Positions 10,726 to 18,453 of a stretch of 64,000 bases of DNA are shown here, one piece after another (position 1 is the stretch's first letter; each line of letters starts with the position of its first letter). Position numbers and translations under genes: made by a program. Source of the DNA: Pseudoclavibacter sp. AY1F1 (GTDB taxonomy: Bacteria; Actinomycetota; Actinomycetes; Actinomycetales; Microbacteriaceae). Below the pieces are notes generated by a model. It saw only the letters and a list, made by a program, of their open reading frames with translations, was not told the DNA's origin and did no database searches. The DNA is taken from the NCBI RefSeq assembly GCF_002931075.1, contig NZ_PSTQ01000004.1, positions 124,001 through 188,000 on the forward strand, given 5' to 3'.

Positions 10726-11751
10726 CTACCTAACACGAGACTCGAGCCCAGACACTTCATCGAAGATCCATTCTCCTTCAACGCGGTCTGAGTTCAGTAC
10801 CTCAGAATACAACCGACTCACCCTGAAACCAGGCACCTTTATTGGCCTCTCGAAGCCAGCGTACGAACTCCACCATTTACGGGCAAGGACCCTCCGCTGT
10901 CTCTCGCCGTCAGTGAACGCTGTGCGCCCGTGCACAAGTAGACGGTTATTGGAGAATACCCCTGTTCCAGTCTGATTGAACTGAACTTCAAGAACCCCGC
11001 TAGCACCGGGTCGAGACGCGCTCAGCAGATAATGATACATATCCAAGAGATCTTCACGTATCGACACAACCGTGTCTGAATCTGACTCACGGAAGTTCAC
11101 AGCTGGTCGATCCAATTCATCCAGGAAGAGAATCGGGCCCGTAGTCCTGAGGCTACTACTTCCTCTTCGAGACGTGACGTGAATGGCGTCCGGGGCGAAG
11201 AGTCCCTCCACAGACGTCGGGTCATCAAGCATCAGATTCCTGACGACCAGTGCAAGATTAGTGAAGTATGTGGTTGCAGCGCGTGCACCGCCCGACTCTA
11301 CAAATAGGCCGACAGATTCAACACTTCCCGCGTTACCGAATCCATCTTGATGGACTGCAAGTGCTGACGAGTCCATCGCTGGCCCGAGCCATTTGGGGGA
11401 ATGGTAGAGCTTCACCGTGCCGTCACGAGCATCTTCACGCTCGGCGGGGTGCACCACCTCGCTTCGCCAGCCCACCTCATCAGCCAGCAATCTACCAACT
11501 AGTAACAGAGGGTGAACCGGCAGTTCCGCGTCTCCCAAATAGTTGAAAAGAGCCACACCTGTTCTTGAGTATTCCTCAGCAAGTTCTTTGACTCCGTCTT
11601 GAATTCTCTCGACATGTATGTCGACTTCTACGGTCTGCGCCGGCGATTCCACGGGCAACGAAGCGGACGCGAACTTCTTCGATGCGTCAAGCAGAGCTTG
11701 CGACCAAGCAGGGCCCAACTCTGATCGGGCGTGAGAAAATACTGGATGCAT
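10726..11751 (-). CDS. Fe(II)/2-oxoglutarate-dependent oxygenase, clavaminate synthase/AsnO/VioC-like
   Basis: A 341-aa protein, ATG with AAAGGA upstream. The iron facial triad is visible: H-x-D in LAVHQDGFG (near residue 137) and the distal His in NNRLLVHGRTAF. The 2-oxoglutarate-binding Arg falls in GERQRRVLARKWW. The NR-x-x-VHGRTAF signature is that of the clavaminate synthase-like group, which includes arginine and asparagine beta-hydroxylases. The substrate here could be Asn or Arg of the predicted NVRE peptide, or a methyl group on the aromatic ring (pheganomycin has a 4-hydroxymethyl). The sequence alone does not decide between these. Confidence 0.85.
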   Translation of the reverse strand: MHPVFSHARSELGPAWSQALLDASKKFASASLPVESPAQTVEVDIHVERIQDGVKELAEEYSRTGVALFNYLGDAELPVHPLLLVGRLLADEVGWRSEVVHPAEREDARDGTVKLYHSPKWLGPAMDSSALAVHQDGFGNAGSVESVGLFVESGGARAATTYFTNLALVVRNLMLDDPTSVEGLFAPDAIHVTSRRGSSSLRTTGPILFLDELDRPAVNFRESDSDTVVSIREDLLDMYHYLLSASRPGASGVLEVQFNQTGTGVFSNNRLLVHGRTAFTDGERQRRVLARKWWSSYAGFERPIKVPGFRVSRLYSEVLNSDRVEGEWIFDEVSGLESRVR

Positions 11752-11773
11752 GATAATCCTTTCGATCGAATTA

Positions 11774-12619
11774 CTACGGCTGAAATAAGAGGTACGTTGA
11801 AACTGTTGCTATCGAGAACGGAAGGAGTCGTCTCGGCAGCAGGAACGTGAACAGCGCGTGCATCACAATTCCAGCAACTAGTGCTAAGTCGTACGTGAAA
11901 TTAGACAGAAGCAATAAGGGAAGTATGATCTCGGCGACGACCGTCATAACCGCTGCAGTTTTCCAGATGACAGCAAAACGCCACTCCTTGATATCGGCAA
12001 CGCGCACCAACCATCGCGGATACCAGAACTCCCTAAACGACAAGTAGGGCCCAATCAGACTGTTTACGTAAATGAACTGTGCCAACGTTCGGCCAGACAT
12101 GAATTGCCTCGAACGAAGTTTCATCCAGGCCGAGTTGACGTAGAGGTGAGTGACTGCCACCACCGCTAGACCCTGAGTCCAGGTATTGGCGCTCGAGGTC
12201 TCGTGCGAGAAATTGAACATGACGCCGGGCGCTCGTGCTGTCGCAAGAATTGCCAACATGAGAATAGTGAATACTGTGTGAAAACGGAACTCGAAGCATA
12301 ATTCCAGCAAGTAGGCCAAAATCAACACTGAAATCCAAAACCACAAGCCGAATCCCACGATGATTCCGAATGCGCAAAAAACTCGCAGTATTAGAACGAC
12401 CCTATATAATGGCAGCACTAGCCTGGAAGCCCCCGGTCGAGAACTAATCAGTCTATGGCGCTCGAAGCTGCCGTTCTCAAAACGCTTCCACCCTCCATGG
12501 CGCAGTGCTTCGATGTTCTTTACCAGACAAGCCAAGCCCAAGAGAACTCTGAAGACCTGAACCCGCCACTCAGATGTTTGATAGTCAAAGTCCAAGACAA
12601 TGGCATCAATCAACCACAT
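11774..12619 (-). CDS. Polytopic membrane protein, HTTM-like
   Basis: ATG at 12619 with AGGA upstream is preferred; GTG at 12634 is an alternative that adds 5 residues. The 281-aa protein has about 6-7 hydrophobic segments. The motif HLYVNSAWMKLRSRQFMSG after helix 4, the FHTVFTILML segment and the C-terminal IVMHALFTFLLPRRLLPFS resemble HTTM-domain proteins, the family of vitamin K-dependent gamma-carboxylase-like membrane proteins. The function of bacterial HTTM proteins in peptide clusters is not settled. It overlaps the preceding small membrane gene by 14 bp, so the two likely act together, perhaps in modification or export of the peptide at the membrane (inference). Confidence 0.65.
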   Translation of the reverse strand: MWLIDAIVLDFDYQTSEWRVQVFRVLLGLACLVKNIEALRHGGWKRFENGSFERHRLISSRPGASRLVLPLYRVVLILRVFCAFGIIVGFGLWFWISVLILAYLLELCFEFRFHTVFTILMLAILATARAPGVMFNFSHETSSANTWTQGLAVVAVTHLYVNSAWMKLRSRQFMSGRTLAQFIYVNSLIGPYLSFREFWYPRWLVRVADIKEWRFAVIWKTAAVMTVVAEIILPLLLLSNFTYDLALVAGIVMHALFTFLLPRRLLPFSIATVSTYLLFQP

Positions 12620-12929
12620 GAGTGTTCCTGACACGATATAGTTGGACTTTGTTCAATCCGTAGTGGGTTACTGTACCCCCAAGATTCCAATTCTGCAGAC
12701 AGGCCCATGCAAGAAACAGATCAAAATCTCGCTTCGACAGTGCCAACGTGTGCGATACGACGAAATCGTAAGGGTTAACTTTGACACTGTCACTACCGTC
12801 TATCCGCTCAAGTTCGGCGACTACGCACGAATGGCTCGTGAACATGGGCCACTGCAGAACGGCACGATAGGGTAAAACGTATCCAAGTAGTACTGAAAAA
12901 CCAGCGAAGATCAAGAGAAGTACACTCAT
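12606..12929 (-). CDS. Small one-TM protein paired with the HTTM-like gene
   Basis: A 107-aa protein. An N-terminal membrane segment (MSVLLLIFAGFSVLLGYVLP) is followed by a short polar domain ending KVQLYRVRNTHVVD. I do not recognise the domain. Proteins of this size and layout sometimes accompany HTTM proteins. The stop overlaps the start of the HTTM-like gene, indicating coupled translation. No strong ribosome-binding site is visible, consistent with low expression behind the upstream hairpin. Confidence 0.6.
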   Translation of the reverse strand: MSVLLLIFAGFSVLLGYVLPYRAVLQWPMFTSHSCVVAELERIDGSDSVKVNPYDFVVSHTLALSKRDFDLFLAWACLQNWNLGGTVTHYGLNKVQLYRVRNTHVVD

Positions 12930-12953
12930 CAGGGCAGCTCATTCGTGTTTACA

Positions 12954-12987
12954 GGGGATAGGGGGGCAGCTAGCTCCCCCTATCCCC
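12954..12987 (-). terminator. Strong hairpin between precursor peptide gene and downstream genes
   Basis: GGGGATAGGGGG pairs perfectly with CCCCCTATCCCC around a 10-nt loop that itself holds AGCTAGCT. It begins 32 bp past the stop of the precursor gene and is followed, in the minus direction, by 24 bp with no T-run before the next start. Without the T-run it is not a textbook intrinsic terminator. It may act as an attenuator or mRNA 3' stabiliser giving much more precursor message than enzyme message, a common arrangement in ribosomal-peptide operons (inference). Confidence 0.7.
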
Positions 12988-13019
12988 CTATGCGCTTTCA
13001 AAGGCACACTTGACTATTT

Positions 13020-13076
13020 TCACTCGCGGACGTTGTCCTCGTCCGACTCTTTCCAGCTTCCGGTGTCTGTGAACAT
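13020..13076 (-). CDS. Putative ribosomal precursor peptide, 18 aa, core NVRE
   Basis: The minus strand encodes MFTDTGSWKESDEDNVRE, then TGA. GGAGAGGAGGA lies 4 bp upstream of the ATG, the strongest ribosome-binding site in the cluster, and a good promoter lies about 75 bp upstream. The peptide is acidic before its last four residues. Pheganomycin cores, as I recall them, begin Asn-Val-Lys-Asp, so the terminal Asn-Val-Arg-Glu is a close analogue. The expected reaction is that a guanidino-dihydroxyphenylglycine is ligated by the ATP-grasp enzyme to the freed N-terminus of NVRE. No dedicated protease is visible. Core boundaries are inferred, and the gene is too short for most gene callers. Confidence 0.75.
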   Translation of the reverse strand: MFTDTGSWKESDEDNVRE

Positions 13077-13149
13077 GTTCTCCTCCTCTCCATTGATACA
13101 ACCACTGCATTCTGCAGGGTGGGCTTAGTCCGTCTCAACAATCATCAGC

Positions 13150-13178
13150 GTTATATGATTGCCTTGGCGTCGAATCAA
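13150..13178 (-). promoter_or_regulatory. Sigma-70-type promoter for the precursor peptide gene
   Basis: On the minus strand, TTGATT (13178-13173) and TATAAC (13155-13150) are separated by exactly 17 bp. A start near 13143 would give a 5' leader of about 65-70 nt before the peptide's ribosome-binding site. The element lies in the only sizeable gap (about 147 bp) between the dpg block and the peptide block, all in the same direction, so the peptide can be expressed independently. Confidence 0.6.
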
Positions 13179-13223
13179 CCAGTCCTCATGATTCACGAGC
13201 AACTATCACGCTTTAACTCTGAC

Positions 13224-14291
13224 CTACCCCAGTGAGTCCACTTTCACCCCTTGCGTCAACCCGTGCTCATACGGAAGGCCGCGTGAGGAGGACACATCCA
13301 CAAATCCCGACTCAATGAGCCAAGTTTCGTAATCTCCCGCCGGGTAGGTCATTCCGTTACCCGTAGCAAGAGTCGTCAAATAGAGTGCAAGGCGGGCAGA
13401 GAAGACCCCTCGCGTCTCTTGGTCGTTGGGATCAAAGCCGTAGATATAGATTCGCCCGTTGTTCCTGAGAGCGTGGCGGACGCCCGACAGGATAGATAGA
13501 ATCTGCGTCGGTGAGAAGACTTCGAGGAAATGCGAGCAGAGCACCGCATCAAATTCCTCGTCAAACGTCAGTGCAAAAGCATCACCGGACAAAACCTCAA
13601 TACGTTCATGATCGTTCACGTCCCGAGCCCGCTCTGCCACAGAGGGAAGATCCACCAGTGTTACCTGCAGCTCCGGATACATCTCGACCAACGCAAGTGC
13701 AGTAGTACCGTCGCCACCGCCAAGGTCCAATAGTCGCCTGCAGCCACCCAGGTCCATCTTCTGCAGCAACGATGGAAGGGAGCGCAGGGTGAACGCGGAC
13801 ATGGCATCGTGCAATAAGGCTTCCGCAACATTGTCCCTCTGCAAGCGTGCGTATAGGGTATCTTCAGATCCGGGATAGGCATCAAGCGCTGCGTTTCGTG
13901 ACTCTTTCACCGAGTTCGTCAGGTGAGCGAAGGCGGGATAGTACAGCGCACGCCAGCCAGGGAGTATCCGCGACCAACTGTCCTGGCCAGCCTTCGCGAA
14001 GAAGTCAGATGCCAGTGCTGAATTAGAATAGCCTTCCCCTCTTTTTTTGACCAACCCGGTTGCACAGATAGCGAACAGCAGGACCCGAAGTTTCGATGGC
14101 TCTACTTCAAGAGATTCTGCGATCTCCGACATCTGCCGACCCGGACTTTCCTCCAAAAATCGAAAAAGGTCGAGGTCTATTGCCGTTACGATCGCATTGA
14201 ATAATGCCGGACCGTTGACTATTAGTGCAAAACGCTCAAAGTCGTCCATCTCGGCCTTGCTCGCCCGCTTTGAATCCTGTGCCTCGTTCAC
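13224..14291 (-). CDS. SAM-dependent methyltransferase, acetylserotonin O-methyltransferase-like fold
   Basis: GTG at 14291 is chosen: GGAG sits 5 bp upstream and the GTG overlaps the aminotransferase TGA stop. The product is 355 aa. An N-terminal winged-helix dimerisation domain (MSEIAESLEVEPSKLRVLLFAICATGLV) precedes the SAM site LLDLGGGDGTTALALVE and the acidic VTLVDLPSV. The family includes O- and C-methyltransferases of small aromatic substrates. In pheganomycin the ring carries a one-carbon 4-substituent, so ring C-methylation of the dihydroxyphenyl unit is the leading idea here; O-methylation of a phenol is the alternative. It is the last gene of the dpg operon. Confidence 0.83.
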   Translation of the reverse strand: MNEAQDSKRASKAEMDDFERFALIVNGPALFNAIVTAIDLDLFRFLEESPGRQMSEIAESLEVEPSKLRVLLFAICATGLVKKRGEGYSNSALASDFFAKAGQDSWSRILPGWRALYYPAFAHLTNSVKESRNAALDAYPGSEDTLYARLQRDNVAEALLHDAMSAFTLRSLPSLLQKMDLGGCRRLLDLGGGDGTTALALVEMYPELQVTLVDLPSVAERARDVNDHERIEVLSGDAFALTFDEEFDAVLCSHFLEVFSPTQILSILSGVRHALRNNGRIYIYGFDPNDQETRGVFSARLALYLTTLATGNGMTYPAGDYETWLIESGFVDVSSSRGLPYEHGLTQGVKVDSLG

Positions 14292-15508
14292 AAGGTCTCC
14301 GTTCTCTGCAAATGTGTCAGGAAGCATCCAAGCCTGTGCACAGCTATCCTCATGTCGTCCTCTCGAATCGCACTACATGAGAGCCGGAGACTGGTGTCGC
14401 CTGCGGCCCCCTTGTAGAAGAATCGCATTGGTGTCCATAAAACCTTAAATTCCGCGGCCGACAGTTCAAGCTGCTCCTCGCCCATTCGCCAGGGCGTCTC
14501 CACGACCACGAAGAAACCAGCGCTCGGACTGGACCACGTTACGCCGAATGCACGCAAGTCCCCTAGCATTTCATCCAAGTACGCGAGAAGTGCACTTAGG
14601 CGCTTTCGATAAGCCCTACCAAGACCTCTCGACGCACGCGACAGGAGCGGATAGTCTTTCTCTAACATCCGAGCCACTATAATCTGACTGAGCGCTGGCG
14701 TATTGACAGTAGTCATGTTCTTTAACAGGGCTACTCGCTTAGCTAGAGAGGCCCCGTCGTGAACTACTTCGGTCAGGAGGTATCCCACACGAAGAGAAGG
14801 ACTTACTAGTTTGGAGAACGTTCCTATCTGCACGACGCAGCCATTGGTGTCCAACTCCGCTAGTGAAGGCAGTGGGACATCAGAGGTAAAGGCATATGTG
14901 GTGTCCTCAATGAGTATTAGCTCGTACATCTGGGCTAGTTTCAGCAATTTGATGCGACTCTGCAGATCCAGCACGCTTCCCGATGGATTGCTATTATCTG
15001 TCGCGAGATAAACCGCACGTATCGGCTTTTCCTCAGTTTTGGCTCGAAGAATCGCCGCCTCGAGATCTTCTGGATTGAAGCCGTCGCTACGCTCGTCTAT
15101 ATCCACGGTCGGAAGGTCAAGAAATGCGGCAGCACCCCTCACACCAGGAAACGCAGGTGCGACGATCCCAAGGCTGCCCCGTTCTCGAATGTCTAGTGCA
15201 CGCATGATGAGAAGCATCGCCTCTTGTGCACCCACTGTTACCACCACGTCGCCTGGGTCAACAGTTGCACTCAGAACAGCTGAGAGGTGCCGTGCTAGAA
15301 CGTCGTTGATCAACCCGCGGCTTGCGTGGTAGGAGAACATGCTTCGGTCACGCTTGCGCTCGTTCAAGGCGTCCATGAATGTTTCACCGGATACATGGTC
15401 TAGCGTCGGTGCGCCAGCAGCCAGGGAAAGTGACGCGGGATAGCGATGAGCAATCGTGTTCAGAAAGTCAATGGAACCATAGATCTCATCATCCGCTTCA
15501 AGACTCAT
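14288..15508 (-). CDS. PLP-dependent class I/II aminotransferase for arylglycine formation
   Basis: A 406-aa fold-type I aminotransferase. The PLP lysine is in GTFSKLVSPSLRVGYL (near residue 233), with the conserved N-P-S-G in TDNSNPSGSVLD and the tyrosine in LIEDTTYAF. In glycopeptide clusters a homologue (HpgT/Pgat) transaminates aryl-glyoxylates to hydroxyphenylglycine or dihydroxyphenylglycine. Its position directly after dpgC, with an 11-bp overlap, supports conversion of 3,5-dihydroxyphenylglyoxylate to 3,5-dihydroxyphenylglycine. Confidence 0.88.
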   Translation of the reverse strand: MSLEADDEIYGSIDFLNTIAHRYPASLSLAAGAPTLDHVSGETFMDALNERKRDRSMFSYHASRGLINDVLARHLSAVLSATVDPGDVVVTVGAQEAMLLIMRALDIRERGSLGIVAPAFPGVRGAAAFLDLPTVDIDERSDGFNPEDLEAAILRAKTEEKPIRAVYLATDNSNPSGSVLDLQSRIKLLKLAQMYELILIEDTTYAFTSDVPLPSLAELDTNGCVVQIGTFSKLVSPSLRVGYLLTEVVHDGASLAKRVALLKNMTTVNTPALSQIIVARMLEKDYPLLSRASRGLGRAYRKRLSALLAYLDEMLGDLRAFGVTWSSPSAGFFVVVETPWRMGEEQLELSAAEFKVLWTPMRFFYKGAAGDTSLRLSCSAIREDDMRIAVHRLGCFLTHLQRTETL

Positions 15509-16694
15509 GAGAACCGCCCATGAAATTTCGGGTCCTGGCTAGCATTTCGGGTGATCGGATGAGTTCGGCCTGTGCCTCCGCGAAATCGGCCATGTATCTC
15601 GCGAAAATGTCGTCAGGTTCGACAGTCCCGTTAACGATTGCCTTATTGGCCAGAACCGCTGGAATCTGACTCTGCTTTTCAAGATCAGAAATGCGCGCAC
15701 TTAGTTCATCGCTGGAACAGACGGTGTCGACTAGGCCGATGGAAAGAGCGTCTGATGATGGAACACGCCTACCACTGAATAAGATCTCTCTGAGCGCGGA
15801 GAGTGAAACCCTCTCCCTGAGTCGCAGAGGAGCTACACCTGGAATTATCCCTTCGTTTACAGCAGGGAGCGCTACCCATGCGTTGTCGACGAGGATCACG
15901 TGGTCACAGGCGAGGGCCAGCTGCAGGCCTCCTCCGATGGCAAAGCTATCAACAATGCAGACCCAAAGCAGGTCCTTCTTACGTCGCACCGTCGGATCAT
16001 ATACGCCGGAAAAAATCTTGCGTAGTAGACCAACTTCTTTCTCGAGGAGAAATTCCAAGAACGATATTTTTCCTTCTGCAAGATGCTTCAGGTTGATCCC
16101 GGAAGAAAGCACACGCGATCCTTGATACTTGCCAGAGTTAATGAGCCCTCCTCGAATAACTCCAAGCGTAACGCCGGGCGTAGTTGTCCCGATGTCAACA
16201 GCAATTTCGAGATCTAAGGCAAGCTGGTTCGTCTCTGCGTTGAGCGTTTCGGGGAGCTCTATTTGAATTTCAACCCGCCCTCCATGCTGTCTCATGGTGA
16301 GAGTCTCCAAGCGCAGAAGGCGGTCGGTTTGAAACTTCCTGGCAAGTTCTTCACTCGAAACGAGTGGATTTGCCATTAGTCGAAGAACATCGCGTCGCGT
16401 TTCCTCAGCTCGCAGAAGGGCTGCCACAAATGAGGCCTGCAGTACCTCCGAACGACCTTCATCTTTCGACGGGTCAGAACTGTCTGTCGAGCCTTCAGCC
16501 ACGCGAAATTCATCAGGGTACAGTTCAACTACGTTCCACACGACCTGCGAGAGACGTTTCGCTGGTCGAACTGCCACAGCACGGAGGTACATCTCGGTGG
16601 CGTTGGTAACTATTCGTCGCGCTCTGCTGTCTTCGGCTAGTGAATTAGTGTCGCTCGCGGACGCGACATAGCCGCGATTGGTCGACCTAGACAT
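15498..16694 (-). CDS. dpgC: DpgC, cofactor-free 3,5-dihydroxyphenylacetyl-CoA 1,2-dioxygenase
   Basis: ATG at 16694 has AAGGA 6 bp upstream and overlaps the dpgB stop; ATG at 16697 is next to it. The product is 398 aa. The N-terminal helical part is followed by a crotonase fold with the DpgC-specific sequence GKYQGSRVLSSGINLKHLAEGKIS, then CIVDSFAIGGGLQLALACD. DpgC oxidises 3,5-dihydroxyphenylacetyl-CoA with O2, without metal or cofactor, to the glyoxylate. This is a committed step to dihydroxyphenylglycine and is rarely found outside such clusters. Confidence 0.9.
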   Translation of the reverse strand: MSRSTNRGYVASASDTNSLAEDSRARRIVTNATEMYLRAVAVRPAKRLSQVVWNVVELYPDEFRVAEGSTDSSDPSKDEGRSEVLQASFVAALLRAEETRRDVLRLMANPLVSSEELARKFQTDRLLRLETLTMRQHGGRVEIQIELPETLNAETNQLALDLEIAVDIGTTTPGVTLGVIRGGLINSGKYQGSRVLSSGINLKHLAEGKISFLEFLLEKEVGLLRKIFSGVYDPTVRRKKDLLWVCIVDSFAIGGGLQLALACDHVILVDNAWVALPAVNEGIIPGVAPLRLRERVSLSALREILFSGRRVPSSDALSIGLVDTVCSSDELSARISDLEKQSQIPAVLANKAIVNGTVEPDDIFARYMADFAEAQAELIRSPEMLARTRNFMGGSHES

Positions 16695-17343
16695 CATGAG
16701 TCCTTGGAGAATTCTGACGCAGGGTCCGATCCACGGCAGCAAGATGTACGCCAAGCGCCTGTTCATAGGACACCTCATCAGCTTCCGTCATCAACTGTGA
16801 CCTGAGCTTAAAAGCGACACTGTCGGTGCCCTTGGTTCTGAATGATGCGGTGGCCTCATTCACCTCTGGGCTGACTTCATCTACTAGTCCAACACACTTT
16901 GCCCAACCCAGTTGAGGGAAACTCTTAGCATAAAGAATGCGTCTAGTATTTGCGCGTCCAACGAGTCGAATCAGCCGGTATAACCACATTCCTGGCGGTG
17001 CCGCACTAAGGCCAGACCAAGGGATTTCCGGCTCATCATCAACCACACGAAAGTCGCATGCAAGTGCTATTTCCCATGCAATGTGAGAGCTAGTGGCGGA
17101 GACAACAGCGATCGATACAGGCCTAGCTGATTCGAGTGTTCGTAGGGCTTTTTCCCAACGGCCCACAGATCGCACGTCAAGGTCCGTGTCGTTCACCGAA
17201 ACCGATAAGTCGCGCAGATCAATTTCTATCCATTCCTCAGGGCGCGATCGCACAAAATCTCGCAGGTCAGCGCCGAGCTGGCTTAATGTTGTGTCCGTGC
17301 CAGGATTGAAGGTTCCCACTGGCGATCCGTCCAATTCGAGCAT
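16687..17343 (-). CDS. dpgB: DpgB, enoyl-CoA hydratase-like partner of DpgA
   Basis: ATG at 17343 overlaps the dpgA stop (TGATG). The product is 218 aa, the usual DpgB size, and has a weakly conserved crotonase fold (ISIAVVSATSSHIAWEIALACDFRVV is its core; residues SIAVVSATSSHIAW are clearest). DpgB assists DpgA and DpgD in turning malonyl-CoA-derived tetraketide into 3,5-dihydroxyphenylacetyl-CoA. The position between dpgA and dpgC, with overlaps on both sides, matches vancomycin- and balhimycin-type dpg operons. Confidence 0.87.
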   Translation of the reverse strand: MLELDGSPVGTFNPGTDTTLSQLGADLRDFVRSRPEEWIEIDLRDLSVSVNDTDLDVRSVGRWEKALRTLESARPVSIAVVSATSSHIAWEIALACDFRVVDDEPEIPWSGLSAAPPGMWLYRLIRLVGRANTRRILYAKSFPQLGWAKCVGLVDEVSPEVNEATASFRTKGTDSVAFKLRSQLMTEADEVSYEQALGVHLAAVDRTLRQNSPRTHDV

Positions 17344-18437
17344 CAATCCACTTCCGCTAGTGCTGTTTCTATAGTTGCGCCGGGCCCCATGGTCACGAGT
17401 GCCAACGAATCCATGGGACGGAGACTGTCCTCTTGTATAAGTCTCGAAAGCGAGAACAAGAAAGAACCGCTGGACAAGTTCCCGAAGTCTCGCAGTACCC
17501 CGACCGTGTGGCGGAGCTGGTAGCGACTAAGACTCAAATTGACCCGGGTGGCATCAATTACCTTCTTACCGCCAGAGTGAATAATCCAGTGATCAATGTC
17601 GCGACTAGTCATGTCGGCGTCGTGCAAAAGTCCGCCCAGGGCCGATTCCATATTTGCACCAACAACATACGGGACCATGGGGTCAAGATAGAAGCTAAAA
17701 ACACTCTGCTCGGAGTTCCAGTCATACCGCATGGCGTCCAGGGCGGTAGCGTCGATGTGACTACTGAATTTTTTAAGCTTGATCGAGGTCTTTGCGCCCG
17801 GCAACGCGGTCTTAGTCACGACGGCTGCCGCTGCTCCGTCGCCAAATAGGGAATTTACTACAGCAGATCTCATTGTTCCGTCGTGGATATACGCAGCAGA
17901 GCAAACCTCAACACACAGGACCACGGCGAGTCCATCAGGATTCAGGCTGGCCCAGTTGCTCACTGCTTGCAACGCGTTCAGCCCCGCGTTGCAGCCCATA
18001 CCGACTACATCGAGACGAGCGCATTTTTCGTTCATGGATAGCGAGTGTATTAGCCGTGCAGATATCCCCGGAGTCATGAATCCTGTGCTAGTGACGCAAC
18101 ACAGGTACTCAACGTCGCTCGGCATGCGACCAACTGCGCTCAGTGCGTCTAGTAGAGCTTTCGAAGCAAGTTTCAAACTCCATTCCGCGTGCTTCTTGAG
18201 CAGTTCCCCCTGACTCTCGACCTTAGCGCCACCAGCACCCTCACGAGAAGGAAGAACCAAGTGCCGCTTTTCAATACCACCCCTGAGAAAGAGGGCTCGC
18301 CTTTTATCGTCCTCTATCCCTAGAATTCGAAGCACTTCTTGTTGGTCGAAGCTGTACGGCGGCACGCTTGTTCCTACAGAATTGACGGTCGCGATACCGG
18401 ATTCGGCACGCAATCCGCCACGTTCCCTACCCATCAT
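17343..18437 (-). CDS. dpgA: DpgA, type III polyketide synthase (3,5-dihydroxyphenylacetyl-CoA synthase)
   Basis: The start is likely ATG at 18437 or 18434; an open frame continues to 18542 but the extra residues look antisense to dpgD. The product is about 364 aa. The catalytic Cys is in VVGMGCNAGLNALQ, the catalytic His in HWIIHSGGKKVID and the Asn in RDFGNLSSGSFLF, the full triad of chalcone-synthase-like enzymes. DpgA condenses four malonyl-CoA units. It leads the minus-strand dpg operon and is divergent from dpgD with only about 16 bp between start codons, so each promoter must lie inside the other gene's 5' end. Confidence 0.9.
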   Translation of the reverse strand: MMGRERGGLRAESGIATVNSVGTSVPPYSFDQQEVLRILGIEDDKRRALFLRGGIEKRHLVLPSREGAGGAKVESQGELLKKHAEWSLKLASKALLDALSAVGRMPSDVEYLCCVTSTGFMTPGISARLIHSLSMNEKCARLDVVGMGCNAGLNALQAVSNWASLNPDGLAVVLCVEVCSAAYIHDGTMRSAVVNSLFGDGAAAAVVTKTALPGAKTSIKLKKFSSHIDATALDAMRYDWNSEQSVFSFYLDPMVPYVVGANMESALGGLLHDADMTSRDIDHWIIHSGGKKVIDATRVNLSLSRYQLRHTVGVLRDFGNLSSGSFLFSLSRLIQEDSLRPMDSLALVTMGPGATIETALAEVD

Positions 18438-18453
18438 GCGGTACTCTTTGAGA

